Shown here piece after piece: positions 43,598-53,210 of a stretch of 64,000 bases of DNA (position 1 is the stretch's first letter; each line of letters opens with the position of its first letter). The DNA is from Neodiprion pinetum (Eukaryota > Arthropoda > Insecta > Hymenoptera > Diprionidae): contig NC_060237.1 in the NCBI RefSeq assembly GCF_021155775.2, positions 12,177,832-12,241,831 of the forward strand, written 5' to 3'. The position numbers and the translations under genes were made by a program. A model generated the notes under the pieces. It worked only from the letters and a program-made list of their open reading frames with translations. It was not told the origin of the DNA and did not search any database.

Positions 43598-43862
43598 ACG
43601 AGGAAAAGTTCCGCTTTCTGTGAGGAAATCGCTATAAGAAGGGCCCGGTAAATCGGTGGGCGGACCAAAGTCATCAGTTCCTGATTCGGTTTCTGGGGTC
43701 TGTAAGCCATCCGAGCTGAGGGAAGAATCTGAAAAATAGCTCAGGTATGGTCTTTCATGAGACCCAAGGTTGTTGAAGAATCTGTTTCGCGGTGGTGTTT
43801 AGGTTGGCGATGTACTGGGATCGGCGCCGGGGTAAAGCGGGGGGTTAAAGGAGCAACGGGGT

Positions 43863-45359
43863 TTATTCATCGCTGAACTCATCGTCGGAGAGATCAGAGG
43901 AATCAGAGGAATCAGTGGAGTATATCATCTTACAGGGTTGTGAGATTTTAGGGTGTTTCAGCGGAGTTGGGTTCGTGGACTCGTCTATGGTCTGTCTAGG
44001 GCGTCTGGGGTACTGATGAGTCTTTTTACTGCGTTTTTTTGATCGATCGCTAGAGGCTTCAGTCGTTGGACGGGTGCGTTTTGTATCAATAGAAAGAATT
44101 TGAGCGGTGTCAAGGGTTGCGTTCCTGGACAGAGCATCAGCGTTGGTATCAGATTTTTCGGACTTGTATTTCGTATCGAAGTCGTACTCTGCTAGTTCTA
44201 AGCTCAACCGTAATAAACGGAAATTAGGCTTCTTGACGCTTTTCACCCATTTGAGTGGCTCGTGGTCTGTTATTAAAGTGAACTTCTGACCATTGATGTA
44301 GGGGCGGAAGTGATTCATACTCCAGTAGGCGGCTGAGAATTCTTTACCAGGTACCAAGTAGTTTAATTCAGCGGGCTTGAGGGCTCGGGACGCGTATGCT
44401 ACTGGTAGGTCGGCACTGTCTTTTCCTTGACCGAGAACTGCACCTATCGCAAATGTTGACGCGTCTGTAGTGAGCGCAAATGGTTTGCTGAAGTCCGGGT
44501 GTTGTAGAATTGGTTCCTTGCATAAACAATCGCGTAAGGTTTCGAAGGCGGACTGGTGTTCAGACGTTCAGATGAAAGGGGTATCCTTCTTCGTTAAATT
44601 GTTAAGGCATTTAGCGATTTTTCGAAAATTTGGAACAAATCTTCGGTAATAACCTGAAAGGCCAAGAAACTGTCTAACATTTTTGGGACTTTTGGGGACA
44701 GGATACTCTTTTACAGCTATCAATTTACCAGGATCAGGTTTTACTCCTGACTCAGTTATCAGGTGTCCGAGGTAAACGACTTCTTTGCGCAGGAATTCGC
44801 ACTTGTCTGGCGGTAGAGTTAAACCAGCAGTGGTTAGTCGCTTCGTTAATTTCCGAAATTTAATTTCATGTTCTCGCAAGTTTCGAGCGTGAATAACTAT
44901 GTTATCTAAATAAACGAACATCTCGTTGCCTTGTAGGCCTAGGAGGACTTGGTCCATGAGCCTTTGAAACGTGGCGGGGGCGTTCTTTAGTCCGAAAGGC
45001 ATACGAGAGAATTCATAATGGCCTCTAGGTGTCGAAAATGCAGTTTTCGTGCTGTGATCCGGATGCATGGGAATTTGGTGGAACTCGGAAGCAAGGTCGA
45101 ATATGGAAAAGTATTTAGCTGAGCCAAGCTGGTCAAGGATTTCCGTGATATCGGGCATGGGGTGTGCGTCGCCGATTGTTTTTTCGTTAAGTTTTTTGTA
45201 GTCGATTACCATACGCCATCGTTTATTGCCGTCACTATCCGGTTTTTTTGGAAACATCCACACCGGGGAATTATACGGAGATGAGGAATGTTTAATAAGA
45301 TTTTGCTCGAGTAGTTTATCAACTTGGGATTCGATTTCGTCTTTGTGAATTTTGGGCAA
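43863..45359 (-). pseudogene. pol: Retrotransposon reverse transcriptase-RNase H
   Basis: RT occupies 45,359-44,568: palm motif F-S-I-F-D-L-A-S-E-F at residues 84-93, F-G-L-K-N-A-P-A-T-F, and the active-site box Y-L-D-N at 150-153 (the Asn codon is at 44,901-44,903; the usual residue is Asp). A TGA at 44,568-44,570 follows T-P-F-I. The same frame continues with the RNase H domain (L-T-T-D-A-S, Y-A-S-R-A-L, L-I-T-D-H-E-P-L, N-A-D-A-L-S-R) and ends in a basic, then Ser/Asp-rich tail at 43,863. The changed active-site residue alone should abolish polymerase activity. Confidence 0.94.
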
Positions 45360-45508
45360 ACGGTATTGTTTGGTATGAATAGGCGTATTGTCCGTCGTAG
45401 AGATAGTGTAATGAGATTAATTGGTGTGGCCTGATTCATCTCCTGGGGAATAAAAGAGATGGTTAAATTCTGTTACGAGATCAAATATAGATTGTTTTTC
45501 GTTGTTAT

Positions 45509-46480
45509 TCAAATGACCAAGATGTAAGCTGCTCTTCCGGACGTCCAATCTTTCTGACCTACTGTCGGTCGAAAGCACTGTTGCGGCACTGGGACAGGGT
45601 GTACAGTCGTCAGCGATAGGAGGATCGGATTGCGGTTGCGCGAGGTCAGTGGACTGGATGGGGCAGGGGGGGGGGGGGGGTTATTAGTCGGTCGCGATGT
45701 ACGCTTGGCGGTAGAAAGGATTAATGAATTACTAAGGAGAGGGTTTGGGTGCGAAACGAGGGGTTTGGCGCGGGCATCGCTGTGGTGGTTGCTCGGTGCA
45801 GTGGGTGTAGCGTTGGGCATGACTGTACTCAGTGGCTCGTCGAAGTCGTCTAGGGTTACTGTTTGGAATCTTATCTCCACGGCAAATTCGTTACACGCGT
45901 ACGAGTAAGCGATACCGTTCCGGTTTTCAACTAACGCTTCACCGCATAGAACATTGTTGCGTAAATCGATGCGTCTAAGGTAGCCTACTTTGGTGTCTGA
46001 GTTCGCAACTATAAGTGGGATGGCTTTTACGGCACAGGCCTGTTTTGTAATTACGCGCGTTTTTTCGGGCGCGGACGAGGGTTCATCGAATTTATCAAAG
46101 TGGATTGGCAATGAGGATCTAAGCATCACCGAGTTTGAGTTGAAAGAAATAGTTGCTTTCTCTTTTTATATGAAGGGCTGGCCTAAGATACCGTCGTGCG
46201 GAATCGGAAACGAGTCAGGGACCAAGTGAAAGGGGATCAATGGGATTTATTATTGAAACGTATTCCAGTTTTTGCGATAGTTTGCGACTTTTTGTCTGTC
46301 ATACCAGTCAGCGTCAAACGTTCGTCGGTTGTTCGTCGAACGAGGGGCCTAACGGAACTTTCTTTGACTGAGTTGACGTCTACGCCGGTGTCAATAATCA
46401 GCTTAGACATTTTTATTAGCTTGGGGGTGTCGATCGAAATTAGTGGGGAGTCAACTGAAGCTGTTATAAGGATATGACTT
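45509..46480 (-). pseudogene. pro: Retrotransposon aspartic protease and Pro-rich linker
   Basis: L-I-I-D-T-G on the minus strand has its DTG codons at 46,383-46,391, the retropepsin active site. I-L-G-Q-P-F follows at about 46,180 after a stop and frame change. The downstream open frame (46,129-45,509) covers the protease end and a Thr/Pro-rich linker with a homopolymer proline tract. Broken by a TGA and at least one shift. Confidence 0.8.
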
Positions 46481-46499
46481 GACGATCGGTACGCTAGTT

Positions 46500-47594
46500 G
46501 TTTGCATTGCTCGCGGGCGCGTTCTCCCCGCAGGCGATGTTCCCGTTTAAATGTTTATTTAGACCTACATAGCCTTGGTTATTACGCGGAAAGGATCTAC
46601 ATCGGTCTACTGTGTGGCCTCTGCGATTACAATTGTCGCAGTATAGTCCTCAATTTCTGTTGGTCCTGTTGCATTTATTGTGGAAGTGGGCCATTCTGCG
46701 ACATTTAGTACAATATCTTATACTCTGCAAACGGTGACATTCCGTGATGAAGTGACCCTGGTGGTCACAAAATTGACAAGTGCTGGGAAGAGCATTAACG
46801 TGGTTAGCAGAACTGGTGTTCGGATCGAGCGCTTGGGCGTAGGTTCCAGGTTCGGTACGAGGCGCTGGTTGATAAACGTAACCAGGTGTGGGCAATGATA
46901 TCACTGGGGGGATAAAGGTGGCCGCGGTGTGCACCTGAGACGGAGGAGCAGTATGGGGGGGTAACGGCAGACAGATGGGTGTAGAGGGGGTATAATATTG
47001 TGCAGAGAATTGCATCTGACGGTTAATTAGCTCGGCTTCTTCACCTTCGGCGATGCTGACGGCAGTTTCGAAGGTTGGTAATGGTCTAATAGTAGCGATT
47101 CTCCACTCCAATTCTGGCCGAAGCCCTCTAATAAACGATATAGAAGTATCCTTTTTTAGATCATTCAGTAGAAGCGTTGCTCAGTCTGGTGGGTGCTTGG
47201 CTATGATCGCTGTGCTCATTTCTTTTGATATTGCTCTTATTCTGCACGAGTAATCTATGATGCGCTTATATGTTTGTTGTGTAATTCTATCTAATTGAGC
47301 AGATAACTGGCGTATGACGATATCCGGGCGGTATGCTCGGCTGAGAATAGTTATGAGGTCCCCGACGTCATTTCAGTTAATGCCTATCAAATATTGGGAA
47401 GCAGGGCCTGTAACCTTTGATTGCGCAAATTTGGCGGAGATCATTTCATCCGAAGCTTTTATAAGAGTTTCTACCTGACGTAATTGTTCTACAAATGAGT
47501 CAAAGGGCATGTTGTGGCCGTCGAAAGGAGGGATTGTCGGCAAGACATCTTTTACTGACCAAAAGTTTGAACCGGTTTCGTTAGTTGGTGCCAT
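46500..47594 (-). pseudogene. gag: Retrotransposon gag with three zinc knuckles
   Basis: ATG 47,592-47,594 (M-A-P-T-N-E-T-G). The capsid region includes P-F-D-G-H-N and F-V-E-Q-L. TGA stops lie at 47,373-47,375 and 47,181-47,183. The nucleocapsid has C-Q-F-C-x4-H-x4-C, C-T-K-C-x4-H-x4-C and, after a TGA at about 46,650, C-D-N-C-x4-H-x4-C. Three CCHC knuckles is more than the usual one or two in Gypsy gags. Confidence 0.88.
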
Positions 47595-48243
47595 GTCGAT
47601 TGAAGCAGGGTATTGCAAGTACAGGAACAAAAATATCAACTCAACACTAAGACTTAGAGTAGACTCACAGGGCAAAGGTGAACGCAAAAACAGAGTACAG
47701 CATGGTTGTAGGCAGCTGGACGCAGGTGAAACTTGAAGAGGCGATACACGTCATGCGTCGGCACGAGGAGGGTATAGATGAGGTACTCCGTGGCGTGTTG
47801 ATAAATGAGTGTGGTAATCCAGGTCTTAGGGCGATGCCACTCTTGGGTCCAGATCCTCGTCTCAACAGGGTTGCAGGAGTCCGAACGAGCGGGAAGGGTC
47901 CATTCAATATTTGTCGGTACGAAAGGTGATGTGTTCAGATCCGGTGTGCCGCTTAACTTGGCTATCGCACTGAATTTCCACTCGCTAGACAGTTATTCGA
48001 CGTCGTTCGTATCGATGAATTTCAATAGTACCAAAATGTGACGGAGTTATTGAAATTGGGGACTCTTTGCAGAGCCTATGTTCGTAGCGAGTTGAATATA
48101 TTCAGGATACCTGTCACAGTACTTCGTGGGCCGGAGTTCATTCGTAACACGGCTATCACTGATTGGTACGGCGTTAGAAATTTTGAGCACCGAACACTTT
48201 CGTAGAAATCATGCAGCACTGTACTGAGGGGTAGGTGGACGAT
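47595..48243 (-). other. 5' leader of the retrotransposon
   Basis: Between primer site and gag; no coding frame recognised. Confidence 0.6.
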
Positions 48244-48260
48244 CCTGTCCGCTGCCACCA
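48244..48260 (-). other. Primer binding site of the retrotransposon
   Basis: The minus strand reads TGGTGGCAGCGGACAGG, three bases after the LTR end CGTAACA. The tRNA was not identified. Confidence 0.65.
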
Positions 48261-48263
48261 AAA

Positions 48264-48699
48264 TGTTACGGGGTAGAATGCGTAGGCTCCGATGAGCGGT
48301 AATCGGAGCTTACTCCATGCCCAGCCACGGTGTTATTTGGCTATTGTAGGGTCCACTCACGTCGACTATGCACTCGCTCGCTACTACTCCCAATGCAGGA
48401 AGTGAATGGAATAGAAAGGGATCGGTATCAAGGGAAGGTTAACGATTCAACGTATATGATTGTTTATTAGTGGTTAATGCAACGGAGTCGGTCGAGGGAA
48501 AAAGGTATGGTCTTGGTTTAGAGGGATAGGTGTCTTGCTTGAGCGCTAGGATGGATCTGCATAGTTTTGCGTGATTTAGGAGGCAAGCTAGCCGCGAGTT
48601 ACAGAAGAATCTGCTGACTTGCGAACGATAAGAGTAGACTACAGAGCGTAAGGTAACTAAGAGTGTGGGAAAGGAATATGAAGTCTGGAGGACGTAACA
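48264..48699 (-). repeat. 5' LTR of the macro-domain retrotransposon
   Basis: 436 bp; same length and ends as 37,626-38,061. Followed on the plus strand by the TTCT target duplication. Confidence 0.95.
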
Positions 48700-48795
48700 T
48701 TCTTTTGGATATTTAATTTTTTTAATTTTTGTATTTTTATCGAAAATTGGACTTTTAGAAATAATAAAAAAAATAAACATACATCACATGTGTAT

Positions 48796-51095
48796 TTAGA
48801 AGTGCAAAGAAGAAAACTCAATGACAGCCTTTAATAATTCGGTTGAATATGTGGGATGGCGAATGTCTGCCACTTTGTAGCGGCCCCAGAACTTTAGAAA
48901 ATTGTGATGGATAGCTTCTCGGTTTTGCTCGGACCACAATCCCAAACCTTCATCATTTTCAATTAGTAATAAGCATTCTTCTAAATGATCGAGAACGACA
49001 TGGATTTTCAACGTGCGGGATAGGTTTTTGAAACCATCGAAAGACTTTTTCAATTCTTTCACATGGTCGCCAGCCAAAGGGACCAACTTAACCAGACGTA
49101 AAACTGCAATTTACAACCTTGTTCATCGCTTTAAATGCAGCAATGTAAGGTATTATTTTCAAAATACCTACATCCTTACAAATTAGTGGATCGTTTAGTT
49201 TTTCAGCTTCTTTCAGAAGCTTTCTATAAGTGTTCCCTTCGAATGCGTCACCGTGATAATTTTCAGAAATCAGATGTAATTTTTTTGGCCATAACAGGGC
49301 TTTTTCTTCGCCTACCAGTTTGACCAATCCTTGCCAATAGAGATGGTTGACCAACCCTTGTAATGGATGAAGCTCGGGAATCAGGCATTTTTGCAGAACA
49401 GAAGTATGATCTTCTTCAGATATAAGAGGAGTATTGACAGTGCTATGAGAGTCTTTACTAAATTCCTTTTTTTTCTCCACAAGACAGTATTTTTCATAAT
49501 CAGCTCTCAAGCTTCCAAATGTCCTCAAGTTTGGGCGGACTTCTGCTTCAAAATCGTCGCTCTAACCTATGTGGGAGTCAGTATTCGGGACATTCTGAGA
49601 TGTTGAAGACTCTCTCAATTTCTGTAATGAGATGCAACAATAGGACCAGGGATAGGTTGCTGTTGCAGTTTGCTGGCCGTTGATAATAATTAGAAGTTTG
49701 AAGTCTGCGACGAATTTGAATGAAATATCATTAACCCCAGTCAACTCAAATAATAGCTTCATGTTTTTGTAAGATTCCTTGATCTGAGGTACTAAGCACA
49801 GCATTATCAATTTATCCACACTAATGAGTTTACCTCTTTTAGTTACTTTGCCATCTCCAGCAGGATGAGAAGAGCTTTTCCTCTTTCTTGGTCCATTTGC
49901 GCTGCCTGATGAAGATGGTCCTTCTTCTGAAGTGGGACCATAGTCTTCATAATTGCCAAGAGAACAATTTTCAGGGAGGATGGTCAAACTGATTTTGAAA
50001 AAACCTTGTCCTTCATCCGCCATAACTTTGATTAGAAAATTCCCTTTCAGTTCACTGTCCCCTATCACTGCTTCGAGAAGTTCTCCAGCATTTACGAATA
50101 CAACAGGTCGAAGTTCCTTAGATATATTCGCCTTACCTTTACATTCAAATTCAAACGAGTCTACCTTGTATACATCCACCAACACCTTCGATTGCTCTGA
50201 GGTATGTTTCAAATAATTCTTAGGGACAGAAAATCTCCCTGTACTGGTTCTCAAAAAGTTTGTTATTGTTCTCATCTGGTTACTTGAACAACCAAGTGTT
50301 ACCCGTAAATCATCCAACCGGGCTTCTTCAAAAGCAACTTTTTGATCGGCGCAGGAATTGACAGCTAATCTTGTTTTCCGTCCACTCGTAGACATAGTCA
50401 AATTAACATCTGACCCTTTTCGCACACTTTCTTCAGAGGTACATTTTTTCTTTATAAGATGAGTAGCAACTTGCTCTTGGGTTTTCTTCGAGAGCTTTTC
50501 AATAATTTTCATCAAATTATCTCGAGAATTCTTCATGTCGTATACCCCGGCCAATCCGCTGCAAACATTTTCAGCATATATGCAAATGATCTGAGGATTT
50601 TTTTGGTGTTATCCCTTCGAATGAGGACGGTTCTTTCTCAGGAGATTTATAACTTTTGGATACATCGACCTTATTAACAATATTTCTCAAATGGCCTCTT
50701 CCTTTTTGAGTCTTGACATGTCCTCGAAATCTAGCTGTCGAACAAATGTAACAGTTACAGGTTTTGGAAGAGCGTGTAATGGGTTGTAAAATTATATCAG
50801 CGTAATTAGGCATACATGGCAATTGTCTTTTATAAATCTCCTTGTCGTATTCTCGTAGTGTTAATCTACAAAATCCACAGATTGACAAAGGATATTTTTC
50901 GTCATTTTGATTAAAGTGAAGCGATAAGAACTGTTTTATCAGTTCTTCTAGGTTGTCGTTGACGACAAAAGAAGATTCATGTGTAAATACAATTTTCCTA
51001 CCACACGGAGCACATATTTTTTTTCTATTATCTTCATGGGTGCAGTTACTAGTAGGATTCATTTTGAAGGACAGAATGATATGATCATCACCCAT
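48796..51095 (-). pseudogene. Transposase-like gene of transposon X (about 760 codons, three breaks)
   Basis: ATG 51,093-51,095. The N-terminus is Cys-rich (I-C-A-P-C-G, I-C-G-F-C, C-N-C-Y-I-C), resembling the zinc-binding N-RAG-TP-type region of Chapaev-like transposases. The middle has L-L-I-I-I-N-G-Q-Q-T-A. The C-terminus has L-R-T-F-G-S-L, Y-H-G-D-A-F-E-G-N, and G-L-G-L-W-S-E-Q with R-Y-K-V, conserved in a widespread group of animal transposon proteins whose name I am unsure of. Breaks: a frameshift near 50,575, a TAG at 49,562-49,564 and a frameshift near 49,090. It is the only gene of X and shares its transcription direction with the outer pogo gene. The assignment to Chapaev/CMC is tentative. 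Confidence 0.6.
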
Positions 51096-51516
51096 TATCT
51101 GTGGTTGCTATATATATTTCAAGTCGTATTTCGCTTGCGAACGGACTTTTTTCCATCATACGCCACCTATCGGAAATCTTCAAAACAGACATTCGAATTG
51201 GGCTTCGGAATCCGCAGAACCATTTACTTTTGTAGCCTGATAATATTCAAATGAAAATTTTGAGATTGGAATATTTTGTTTAAACAATTTCTGAGTTGTT
51301 TATTTGCCAAATAATTGAATTCCTGGTTTAAATATTCTCATCTGTCTCTCATTCCCGTATATATTTATGATGAGAGATAGTTTTCAAAATTCTCCAATTT
51401 TTGCACCCTGAAAATCAAATTTTTATTTGTAAATTGTTTTTAACAAATTAAATAATGTTGTTTGCCCTAAATTATGTTCAAGATAAGACTCAGGAGGACC
51501 TGATAATATAAAACAA

Positions 51517-51757
51517 ACGTGGTTTGAGCTGATAATATGGAATAGGTGAGTTGGGAACTTCGAGCGATCGATGGGCAGTCGAAGCTCTGGAGAATTCGTT
51601 TTTACATGTACACAATTGTTGATAATTCGGAAGTAGGATCTGATAGGATTTTAATTTTTGCGAATTTTTAATGTACAGCTGATACGGAAACTTTCTGCAT
51701 CAGCCGTTTTCCGGGACATTTTCATCGCACTTTTCCTCCCTTCCTGATCACCGTGTC
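51517..51757 (-). repeat. Right TIR of transposon X, about 240 bp
   Basis: Inverse of 37,344-37,585; ends CCTGATCACCGTG followed by TCTT. Confidence 0.88.
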
Positions 51758-51761
51758 TTCG

Positions 51762-52375
51762 AACCATTAACGCAAATCTTCTTCAGTCACCGAAGCCCGC
51801 ACAAGAGGCAGATTTTGAGCTACACGTAAACTGATCTCTGGATGGCGCTTTCTGAAATTAGCAAGCCATTCTTTCCCAGGGCGATTATTCTTAAAACAAT
51901 TCTACTTTTGATTTTTCAGGAAGTAAGTCTCAACGCAGTCAAGCAACTGTGATTTAGACACAGGCGAGCTTGTTATTTTCGTCATCTCAGCTCTGTAAAT
52001 GAACCATGTAATGACAACTGCTTCTTCTTCTGCAGTCAAAACCGTAGATGGTCCACCTTTTTTGCTAATAGTTTCAGGATTTCGCAATTTTTTGCACAGT
52101 GTAGCATAGTGAGCACCATGCATTTGTCCTGCTTTTCTGAGTGACACACTTTTTTGAATAGCCTCCATGGCTTCCTTCATAGCTTCAGTTGCATAACATT
52201 CACTTTTAATCTTTTGTTTAAGCACTTTTCCATCGATGAATTTTGTACTTCATACAGTATTAACAATCTTGAATTTGCATTTTGATTCAGATTGTCTTGC
52301 AGCCTTGTGATTCTGATTTCCCTTTTTTAAAGCTTTTTTTGTCTCACCACTTTTATAATCTTTGCGTATTGCCAT
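51762..52375 (-). pseudogene. Pogo-like transposase, N-terminal half (DNA-binding region)
   Basis: ATG 52,373-52,375 (M-A-I-R-K-D-Y-K-S-G). After a TGA at 52,250-52,252 the frame gives a Psq-type helix-turn-helix (A-M-E-A-I-Q-K-S-V-S-L-R-K-A) and then a CENP-B-like N-R-P-G-K-E-W-L-A-N-F-R-K-R-H-P-E-I. A TAA comes just before W-F-E, where transposon X interrupts at 51,757. The remaining protein resumes at 37,335. Confidence 0.82.
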
Positions 52376-53210
52376 GCTTGTAACATTAAACAATTACGAA
52401 AAAAGTCAGTATTTGGAAGAAAAGTATTCGCTACATTTAACTAGAGAACTATTTTTAGGTTAGGATTGCAGTTATGAAGTTTTACAGAAAGTTTCGACTC
52501 ACTTTCTTGTGAAAATTGCACCCACAGAAATAAAAATCACTTATACACTAATATTTCACAACTGAATGTCAGTGAAAAATTATAATTCAAATAAATAAAT
52601 GTCTTTCCGATCCTGACTCGAAAACGCGCTCTACTGTAATGTTGACATATTCGGGTTCCTTGTTATGAATCGCGAGCTTCTAGTGTTTCATAAATAGGAT
52701 CCTAGTAAAAATTTTTATCTTATTTCGAAACATATGTTTATTTTTGAATTATTTATATTTGAAAAAAAAAATGACGACACTGAATGATTCTACGCAGTTT
52801 TATTTAAAAAATGAGTCACTCTTCATGTTAGACAGTAATGATATAGGAAAGAAATCAGTGAAATAGTAAACGGTTTTATTCACCTATGACTAGCCACTTG
52901 ACCAGCGTAGTTACCTGTCATATCGACATTCGATAAAAAAGTTCTTTCTTTGTTTCCACCATTTTCTCTTTTATATTATGTTTTAATTGCGTCATAAAGA
53001 AAAGATCTTCAAGTTGATGTGCATATTTTTCTATTTAACCAATCCAATTTCTTCATAAAATGAAATATAGTCAGCGTGTTTCATAATGGGACCTGATATC
53101 TGCAATGTGTCATAATAGGAGACTTCACCTTATATATTTATTGCGAAGAAGACGAGATAGCGGTAAGAACGGAGTGTGCTGTACGAAGCTATATAAAAAT
53201 TAATTTCAGA
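52376..53210. other. No gene; probably 5' flank of the pogo-like element
   Basis: AT-rich, no frame with protein-like content. I looked for an inverse of the 35,348 terminus here and did not find it. Confidence 0.45.

Larger units (their letters stand above)
37626..48699 (-). mobile_element. Errantivirus-like Ty3/Gypsy retrotransposon with env and two macro domains, 11,074 bp
   Basis: Two 436-bp LTRs (37,626-38,061 and 48,264-48,699) have TGTTACG/CGTAACA ends and are flanked by the 4-bp duplication TTCT (37,622-37,625 and 48,700-48,703). On the minus strand the order is LTR, primer site, leader, gag with three zinc knuckles, aspartic protease, RT-RNase H, macro domain 1, proline-rich linker, macro domain 2, integrase, env, polypurine tract, LTR. 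All genes carry stops or shifts. The LTRs differ at about 30 of 436 sites by eye, so the copy is not recent. It inserted just inside the left TIR of transposon X. Confidence 0.95.
37344..51757 (-). mobile_element. DNA transposon X, TIRs starting CACGGTG, 4-bp duplication TCTT (Chapaev/CMC-like?)
   Basis: Both ends read CACGGTGATCAGGAAGG inward and are flanked by TCTT at 37,340-37,343 and 51,758-51,761. Deleting X plus one TCTT rejoins the pogo frame as W-F-E-E-M-S-K-Y-L, which fixes the boundaries. Its own length is about 3.3 kb once the nested LTR element is removed. It encodes one large minus-strand protein. Four-base duplications and CAC...GTG ends fit Chapaev-type elements, but the family is an inference. 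Confidence 0.8.
35348..52375 (-). mobile_element. Pogo-like DNA transposon remnant, outer layer of a three-level nest
   Basis: Two halves of one minus-strand pogo/Tigger-type transposase lie at 51,762-52,375 (N-terminal) and 35,782-37,335 (C-terminal), separated exactly by transposon X and its TCTT duplication. A terminal-repeat-like sequence CCGGGACAATCTCT starts at 35,348 next to TA and is shared with the short element at 55,911. The other terminus was not found, so 52,375 is only the gene start. Confidence 0.65.
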
